Position numbers and translations under genes: made by a program
Notes under the pieces: model-generated
The model's input: the letters and a program-made list of their open reading frames with translations, nothing else
Database searches by the model: none
Told to the model about the DNA's origin: nothing
Shown here: piece after piece, positions 58,801 through 64,000 of the stretch
How the letters are laid out: each line of letters starts with the position of its first letter
Position numbering within the stretch: position 1 is the first letter of the stretch
Assembly: GCF_009649815.1 (NCBI RefSeq)
Contig: NZ_WJIC01000009.1
Span: forward strand, 186,001-250,000
Reading direction: 5' to 3'
Length of the DNA stretch: 64,000 nucleotides
DNA from: Nocardia sp. SYP-A9097
GTDB taxonomy: Bacteria > Actinomycetota > Actinomycetes > Mycobacteriales > Mycobacteriaceae

Positions 58801-58959
58801 CGAGACGGCGCGATACGTGACGACATCCCCTGGGAGGACGCGGATTTCGTGCTCGCCGGCGGCGCCACCTATGCACAAACCATCGGCTTGTACGCCGCAC
58901 CCGATCAGTGGACTCGCAATCTGCGAATCATCCTGGACGGCTTGGCAATCCCGCGCTGA
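58801..58959 (+). pseudogene. Remnant C-terminal end of a TetR-type regulator
   Basis: About 52 codons with a stop at 58957-58959, reading DGAIRDDIPWEDADFVLAG then LYAAPDQWTRNLRIILDGL, the usual closing segment of TetR ligand domains. An in-frame stop lies upstream at 58750, and the helix-turn-helix half is missing. It abuts the Gfo/Idh remnant back to back and ends one base before the epimerase stop. Confidence 0.75.
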
Positions 58960-59871
58960 TCAGTCCGCGGAGACGGCCCGCCAGGTATCCGACACGATTT
59001 CGTTGAGACCGGAATGTGCAGGTGCCCAACCGAGTTCGACCAGCGCCTTGCCCGGATCGCCGATCAACCGGGCAGGCTCCGGAGCCGCCGGCCCGTGCAC
59101 TCGCCGCACCGGACGCCCTGTGACCCGCTCCACCGCCGCGACCACATCGAGAATACTTGTCCCGCAACCACTTCCGATGATGTAGCGGACACTCACGCCG
59201 GGCGCCGGACACTGTTCCACACCCGCGACGAACGCCGCCGCCGCATCCCTGACATGCAGGTAGTCCCGTACAGCGGTCCCGTCCCCATTGATATGCAACA
59301 CCGACTCCCCCGCCGATGCCGCCAGCACCCGCGGAATCAACCGTGTCGTCTCCGGATCCGCTCCCCCGGCGACATTCATCAACCGCACCACCACGGCACC
59401 GATCGCCCCCGCCCGCGCCTGCGCCTCGACCGCGAACTCCGCCGCGAGCTTGCTACTCGCGTACGAATGCGGCGGTGCATCGGGCGTTCCCTCATCCATC
59501 GGCTGCCGCTGGGGCGATCCGTAAATCGCACCGGTGGAGGCGAATACGATCCGTGGCACCCCCTCGCGCGCCATGGCCTCCAGCAATGCCACGGTTCCAC
59601 CCGTATTCACCCGAAAGAACGGCAGCGGATCATCAACCGACTCCCGCGCCCGCCCCAGCCCCGCGAGATGACACACCGCCCCGACACCCGACACCGCATC
59701 GCGCAGGGCGACCGGGTCCGACAGCTCGGCAACCCGAATCTGCGCGGCTCCGGGAATCTCGCCGCTCCCTACATCGCGCACCATCGCGATCGGCTCATGC
59801 CCCGCTGCCCGCAAAGCCTGCACGACAGCTCGCCCGAGATAACCTGCCGCACCCGTTACCAGCACCTTCAT
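58960..59871 (-). CDS. NAD-dependent epimerase/dehydratase
   Basis: A 303-residue extended short-chain dehydrogenase from ATG 59871. The NAD motif is VTGAAGYLGRAVVQAL, then VFASTGAIYGSP and the catalytic YASSK (Tyr, Lys), and RDYLHVRDAAAAFVAGV. It probably epimerises or dehydrates a nucleotide sugar such as UDP-glucose. It stops one base beyond the TetR remnant, so the deletion scar lies at its 3' end. Confidence 0.92.
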   Translation of the reverse strand: MKVLVTGAAGYLGRAVVQALRAAGHEPIAMVRDVGSGEIPGAAQIRVAELSDPVALRDAVSGVGAVCHLAGLGRARESVDDPLPFFRVNTGGTVALLEAMAREGVPRIVFASTGAIYGSPQRQPMDEGTPDAPPHSYASSKLAAEFAVEAQARAGAIGAVVVRLMNVAGGADPETTRLIPRVLAASAGESVLHINGDGTAVRDYLHVRDAAAAFVAGVEQCPAPGVSVRYIIGSGCGTSILDVVAAVERVTGRPVRRVHGPAAPEPARLIGDPGKALVELGWAPAHSGLNEIVSDTWRAVSAD

Positions 59872-59954
59872 ATCCACACTCTCCCAGTGGGTAGTCGGTG
59901 ACGGAGACCAAGGTCCCGGATATGGCAGCACAGCGAGCGGCGGGGCTACAGCCG

Positions 59955-60545
59955 TCAGACTTGCACGAATTCGTAGGCGTAGGACACCAGGCCGTCACCG
60001 ATCTTTCGGGTGTTGACCAGGTGCAGCGGCTTCTTGTCGCTGGTCTCGTCGAAGATACGCAGGCCGGTTCCCAGCACGACCGGGAAAACAACCAGCCGCA
60101 GTTCATCGGCCAGGTTCTGTTCCATCATTGTGCGCACGAGCTGATAGCTGCCGTAGACCAGGATTTCCCCGTCCACGCTCCGCTTCAGCTCCGAAATCTC
60201 CTTTGCCGCATCGCCATTGAGGATCGTGGTGTTGCTCCACTGCGGATTTTCGAGAGTCGACGACACGACGTACTTGGGGAGGCTGTTCATTCTGTCCGCC
60301 CACTCGCGGCCTACCCGGACGTCCATTGCCGGCGTCCGGGACGCGAACCACTCGAAGCTCCGCCTGCCCAGCAGCAGCGCCTCGGCACCGAGTACTTCCT
60401 CCGTCTCGTTGGCGGTCCAGTCTTCGAGGTCCCTGGCCCCCACGAACTGGTGGAACCAGCCGCCCAGCTCGAAGCCTTCCTGACCGTCCGGGTCTTGGAC
60501 CACTCCATCGAGGGTGACATTTGTGCTGATGACGATCTTTCCCAT
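59955..60545 (-). CDS. Dihydrofolate reductase family (RibD C-terminal-like) protein
   Basis: A 196-residue protein. It opens MGKIVISTNVTLDGVVQDPD, with FELGGWFHQFVG, EALLLGRRSFEWFASR and EILVYGSYQLVRTMMEQN matching the RibD C-terminal reductase group; VLGTGLRIFDE is near the end. It uses NADPH; the substrate may be a pteridine or deaminated riboflavin precursor, or none. It is divergent from the ECF gene at 60659. Confidence 0.9.
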   Translation of the reverse strand: MGKIVISTNVTLDGVVQDPDGQEGFELGGWFHQFVGARDLEDWTANETEEVLGAEALLLGRRSFEWFASRTPAMDVRVGREWADRMNSLPKYVVSSTLENPQWSNTTILNGDAAKEISELKRSVDGEILVYGSYQLVRTMMEQNLADELRLVVFPVVLGTGLRIFDETSDKKPLHLVNTRKIGDGLVSYAYEFVQV

Positions 60546-60658
60546 TTCCGTGCTCCTCTGACAATGTTGTCGGCTAGCACTGGTCTAGACGCCGCGGCAT
60601 CGGAAAAGGAGGCGCTGCGCGACCGCCCCGTTCGCGCCTCGGCCGTCGTCCATACAGC

Positions 60659-61708
60659 ATGGAACTGCACACAAGGAATGAGGTGGCGGTCGTGGAGTTG
60701 GCGAGAGCGGACCTGATGTCGAGGGCGCAGGCCGGCGACGGCGAGGCATTCCGAGCGCTCACCGAGCCACACCGTCGCGAGCTGCAGGTGCACTGCTACC
60801 GGATGCTCGGATCGTTTCAGGATGCCGAGGACGCTCTCCAGGACACGATGCTCGCCGCCTGGCGAGGTCTCGAACGATTCGACGGGCGCGCCTCACTTCG
60901 CACCTGGCTCTACCGCATCGCCACCAACCGGTGCCTCGACGCGCTGCGCTCCGCGCGCCGACGTCCTGCCAAGCAGTGGGACATCCCGGGAAGCGAACCA
61001 CCGGAACCCACTCGACTCGGCGAAATCCATTGGCTCGAGCCCTATCCCGACGCCCTGCTGGACGGTGCGGTCAGTGTGCCGCTCGGTCCGGAGGCGCGCT
61101 ACGAGCAAACCGAATCCATATCCCTGGCCTTTGTGACCGCCCTGCAGATCTTGCCGCCGCGCCAGCTCGCCGTCCTCATCCTGCGCGATGTCCTCGGATT
61201 CCACGCCAACGAAGTAGCCGAAATGCTGGACACGACAGTCGAATCGGTCAAAAGCGCCCTCAAACGCGCGCGTGCGGGAATGCAGCGCCGACTGCCGGTG
61301 ACTACGGCCCGAGAGCAGCCGCCGGCCGGCGACTCACCTGCCGAGGACGCGATCGTGGCGAAGTTCGTCAGCGCCTACGAATCTGCCGATATCGACGCGT
61401 TGGTGGCTCTGCTGACCGACGACGTCTTCATGTCGATGCCACCGATTCCGCTGGAATACCAGGGCCGAGACAGCGTGGCCCGCTTCTGCGCATTCATTTT
61501 CGGCTCGGTACCGAGATTCGAACTGTTGCCGACGCGAGCCAACGGTCAGCCGGCATTCGGGGTCTACCAGCACACCCCCACCGGCATCCACGCAAGCGGC
61601 CTCTTCGTCCTCACCCTCGCCGGCGACCGAATCGACGCCATGACCGCCTTCGAAAACACCGTCCTCCCCAAATTCGGCCTGCCGCAATCCCTCCCGAGTG
61701 CACGGTAG
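60659..61708 (+). CDS. ECF sigma factor with C-terminal SnoaL-like domain
   Basis: A 349-residue protein. Sigma region 2 is at about residues 20-95 (AGDGEAFRALTEPHRRELQV, HCYRMLGSFQDAEDALQDTM, LRTWLYRIATNRCLDAL) and region 4 at about 155-205 (LPPRQLAVLILRDVLGFHAN, EVAEMLDTTVESVKSALKRA). A SnoaL/NTF2-like domain occupies about 225-345 (VAKFVSAYESADIDALVALL). This tail is a known add-on of an ECF group that has no separate anti-sigma and is regulated through the tail. ATG 60659 is used; GTG 60692 is an alternative. Confidence 0.93.
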   Translation: MELHTRNEVAVVELARADLMSRAQAGDGEAFRALTEPHRRELQVHCYRMLGSFQDAEDALQDTMLAAWRGLERFDGRASLRTWLYRIATNRCLDALRSARRRPAKQWDIPGSEPPEPTRLGEIHWLEPYPDALLDGAVSVPLGPEARYEQTESISLAFVTALQILPPRQLAVLILRDVLGFHANEVAEMLDTTVESVKSALKRARAGMQRRLPVTTAREQPPAGDSPAEDAIVAKFVSAYESADIDALVALLTDDVFMSMPPIPLEYQGRDSVARFCAFIFGSVPRFELLPTRANGQPAFGVYQHTPTGIHASGLFVLTLAGDRIDAMTAFENTVLPKFGLPQSLPSAR

Positions 61709-61726
61709 GGATTAGGGTTCCCCGGC

Positions 61727-62326
61727 ATGGAAGCCGCCACGGCCACCGTCGCCGAGATCGTGCGAGACCTGACCCCATGGGATGCCCTCGAGCGGCAACA
61801 TGTCGAGGAGACACTGAGCTGGCTGGCGAAGACCGATGACATTTTCCGGAGGGTCAAACCGGCCACACCGCCACGGCATCTCGTCAGCTACGTGGCGCTG
61901 ATCGATCCCGACGAGCGCGCGGTCCTGCTGGGCATGCATCGCAAAGCCGGCCTGTGGCTCCCCACCGGCGGGCATGTGGATCCGGGCGAGCATCCCCTGG
62001 CCACGGCCCGCCGGGAAACCCGCGAGGAGATCGCGATCGAGCCGGAGTTCACCGTGGTGGGCGAATCACCACTGTTCCTGACGATCACCACAACGGTCGG
62101 AATCGGCGGCGGCCATGAGGACGTCTCACTCTGGTACGTCATTCGAGGCAGCCGCCACCACGACTACACCCTGGACCCAACCGAATTCACCGACCACCGC
62201 TGGTTTCCACTCGAAGCTCCAGCACCACCCGCCACCGACCCCCACCTCGAACGCTTCCTCGCCAAACTCACTGCAGCCCTGGACGCCTCGCCGAGCGAAC
62301 CGGACGGCCACTCAATGATCGAGTAG
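61727..62326 (+). CDS. Nudix hydrolase
   Basis: A 199-residue protein. The Nudix box GGHVDPGEHPLATARRETRE then EIAIE fits Gx5Ex7REUxEExGU except that the last Gly is Ala. Before it, LLGMHRKAGLWLPTG and after it LFLTITTTVGIGGGHEDVSL support the fold. The N-terminal 60 residues form a helical addition. It hydrolyses a nucleoside diphosphate linked to another group; the substrate is not inferable. It follows the ECF gene by 18 bases. Confidence 0.9.
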   Translation: MEAATATVAEIVRDLTPWDALERQHVEETLSWLAKTDDIFRRVKPATPPRHLVSYVALIDPDERAVLLGMHRKAGLWLPTGGHVDPGEHPLATARRETREEIAIEPEFTVVGESPLFLTITTTVGIGGGHEDVSLWYVIRGSRHHDYTLDPTEFTDHRWFPLEAPAPPATDPHLERFLAKLTAALDASPSEPDGHSMIE

Positions 62327-62366
62327 CATTTCCAGCGCTCAATGGCTGGATCGTAAGGGGGAGGGC

Positions 62367-63440
62367 TTGACTCGATCGACAGCGCATGAATCGTTCGCCG
62401 GATATTCCATCGAGAGCGTGCTGGGGCGCGGGGGTATGGGTACCGTTTATCTGGCGCGCCATCCGCGGTTGCCCCGGCGGGTCGCACTCAAACTGCTCAA
62501 TGCCGATATCTCCGCACATGCCGATCTGCGGCGCAGATTCGAGCTGGAATCCGATATCGTCGCCCGCCTCGAGCATCCGGGAATCGTCGGAATCTACGAT
62601 CGCGGGACGCACGACGGTCATCTATGGATCGCCATGCAGTACATCGAGGGCACTGACGCCTCCCGCATCGAATCCCGTTCCGCCACAGTCGAACGCGCGC
62701 TGCGGATCACCGCCGACACCGGTGCGGCACTGGACTACGCGCACAGCCGCAATATCCTGCATCGCGATATCAAACCCGCGAACATACTGTTATCCGCGCC
62801 GGAGCCCGGCCGCGCGGAACGCGCCATCCTCACGGACTTCGGTATCGCCCGATTGCTGGACGCGACCAGTACACCCACTGCCACAGGCACTTTCGCCGCC
62901 ACTCTCGGGTACGCGTCCCCGGAGCAGTTGTGCGGACAACCGGTCGATGCGCGAACCGATCAATACTCGCTGGCCTGCACACTTTTCACCATTCTCGCGG
63001 GCAGATCGCCGTTCCAGGCCGACAATCCGGGACAGGTGGTCGCGGCACATCTCAGCCAGCCTGCCCCCAGACTCAGCGAGCTGCGCGGGGACGTCCCGAC
63101 GGCATTGGACAACGTGATCATCCGTGCCATGGCGAAGCAGCCCGGCGAACGTTATGCCAGCTGTGGTGAATTCGCCGAGGCGGCCGCGAATGCCCTTGCA
63201 CACCAGGGAAAGACGAATGTCTATCGCACAGCACCGACTGTGGTCGGACCTGCGTCCGCGCTGCGGACTGCCCGGCCGAAGGTCGAGCCTTCCAACGCGC
63301 CTGCGCCGTTCGCGCCGCGTCCACGTCCCGCGCCGGAACCCACGCCGCCCAGCAGTGTGGTCCAGGTTGTTGTCACGGCGATCATGGTTGTCATCGTGCT
63401 CACCGTCATCGTTCTGGCTTACTGGAGGTTGTTCCAATAG
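62367..63440 (+). CDS. Membrane Ser/Thr protein kinase without PASTA domains
   Basis: A 357-residue kinase from TTG 62367. The glycine-rich loop is LGRGGMGTVYLA, with VALKLLN (ATP lysine), the catalytic loop HRDIKPANIL, and DFGIARL. The activation segment TGTFAATLGYASPEQL and DARTDQYSLACTLF follow. A Pro-rich juxtamembrane region leads to one membrane helix (VVVTAIMVVIVLTVIVLAYW) and two or three residues outside, so there is no extracellular sensor. It may signal envelope or cell-size cues with partners. It resembles the PknA-PknB group. Confidence 0.95.
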   Translation: MTRSTAHESFAGYSIESVLGRGGMGTVYLARHPRLPRRVALKLLNADISAHADLRRRFELESDIVARLEHPGIVGIYDRGTHDGHLWIAMQYIEGTDASRIESRSATVERALRITADTGAALDYAHSRNILHRDIKPANILLSAPEPGRAERAILTDFGIARLLDATSTPTATGTFAATLGYASPEQLCGQPVDARTDQYSLACTLFTILAGRSPFQADNPGQVVAAHLSQPAPRLSELRGDVPTALDNVIIRAMAKQPGERYASCGEFAEAAANALAHQGKTNVYRTAPTVVGPASALRTARPKVEPSNAPAPFAPRPRPAPEPTPPSSVVQVVVTAIMVVIVLTVIVLAYWRLFQ

Positions 63441-63470
63441 CGCGGCCGCTGACCCGGGTTGGGGTCCGAG

Positions 63471-63992
63471 TCAGCGGCGCGAAAGCATTGGGGACAGGCC
63501 GAGTTCGGCTAGGTCGGATGTGGCGTGGGTGGCGTGGTCGCCGCCGGCCAGGATTCGGCTGCGGGCCGACTGGTAGCGGGAACCGGCGGCGTCGAAGGCG
63601 GCGGCTGTGGCAAGAATTCGGTTCGGATCGTGGGCTAGAAGGGCTTCGGCGCGGTTGACCATGGCGACGGCGTAGGGATTGCCGTTTACGACGGCCTTAG
63701 CTTCGGACACGCGGTCTGCGGCGTCCGGAACACGTTCCAGTGCAAAGGTTTCGGCTCGCAGGGCGACGTACCAGTGCAGCCAGATCGACGCGGCTCCCTG
63801 CCATAGGTCGGCGGGGTCGGGTAGTAGCTGGTCGTATGCCTCGTCGGTGCGGCCGTGGTGGAGTAGGTGCAGTGTTTCGAAGATGACGCGGTAGCCGTTG
63901 CAGTGGCCCGGTGGGGTGCCGAGCCGGTCCAGGACTTCGTGCCATTCATCGCGGGCGGTGTGGTCGGCGCGGAGGCCGTGGATCATTTGCAC
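63471..63992 (-). CDS. TPR/regulator-like protein, 5' end beyond the window
   Basis: A minus-strand frame still open at the window edge; the last 174 residues are seen. Helical repeats are visible: LLHHGRTDEAYDQLL, ADLWQGAASIWLHWYVALRA and AVAMVNRAEALLAHDPNRIL. The layout resembles the C-terminal part of a LuxR-type or AAA-linked regulator or a helical-repeat protein. GTG 63990 might be a start, but the open frame upstream makes a longer protein likely. Function unknown. Confidence 0.65.
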   Translation of the reverse strand: MQMIHGLRADHTARDEWHEVLDRLGTPPGHCNGYRVIFETLHLLHHGRTDEAYDQLLPDPADLWQGAASIWLHWYVALRAETFALERVPDAADRVSEAKAVVNGNPYAVAMVNRAEALLAHDPNRILATAAAFDAAGSRYQSARSRILAGGDHATHATSDLAELGLSPMLSRR

Positions 63993-64000
63993 GCCGGCCG

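Overview
The window is high-GC actinobacterial chromosome, most likely Nocardia or a close mycolic-acid relative. The evidence is an LmeA-type DUF2993 protein, an LdtMt2-like L,D-transpeptidase lipoprotein, a DUF3046 protein, an acyl-ACP desaturase, and a gene order that follows the Mycobacterium tuberculosis block fadE20-hflX-dapF-miaA-Rv2728c-Rv2731-Rv2732c-miaB-recX-recA-DUF3046-Rv2739c-pspM-pspA-clgR-pgsA3-argA, with insertions. The gluABCD glutamate uptake operon sits between miaB and recX, as in Corynebacterium. I see no rRNA, tRNA, CRISPR array, transposase or phage gene.

Region by region. 1-3.8 kb: a partial M20 amidohydrolase, an atypical NAD-dependent DNA ligase and an LmeA-like protein. 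3.8-6.6 kb: an overlapping operon of ECF sigma factor, membrane-anchored Rieske protein, cupredoxin lipoprotein and Tat metallophosphoesterase, with one promoter-like motif occurring both before the sigma gene and before the cupredoxin gene. 6.7-15.2 kb: accessory and envelope genes (L,D-transpeptidase, oxidoreductases, a PucR regulator, a serine hydrolase, secreted proteins) and one internally deleted oxidoreductase. 15.3-31.2 kb: the conserved tRNA/rRNA-modification and lysine block (fadE20, acyltransferase, hflX, dapF, SPOUT methylase, def, padR, miaA, DUF349 protein, phosphatase-like protein, desaturase, Rv2732c-like protein, miaB). 31.3-38.2 kb: gluABCD, then recX-recA, where RecX is 612 residues long with a triplicated C-terminal module. 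38.3-43.7 kb: a tandem AsnC regulator with a divergent MFS exporter, and a small-molecule cluster (NTF2-like, flavin split-barrel, VOC) divergent from a CGNR regulator.

43.7-51.0 kb: DUF3046, a glycosyltransferase, and a sugar-uptake unit (XylFGH-type ABC transporter, ROK regulator, PIG-L deacetylase) with a 27-bp palindrome in front. 51.0-58.3 kb: two quinone-oxidoreductase-like enzymes, a 57-residue membrane protein, and the clgR-pspA-pspM envelope-stress genes with a CinA-like protein, pgsA3 and argA. 58.3-59.0 kb: a scar in which one deletion appears to have removed the facing 5' halves of a divergent TetR/oxidoreductase pair. 59.0-64.0 kb: a sugar epimerase, a DHFR-like protein, an ECF sigma factor with a SnoaL-like tail, a Nudix hydrolase, a membrane Ser/Thr kinase and a partial TPR-like protein.

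The most unusual material is the Rieske/cupredoxin sigma-factor operon, the triplicated RecX, the divergent DNA ligase, and two families of dispersed intergenic hairpins. One hairpin family has a conserved 16-base loop and stems that differ between copies while staying paired.
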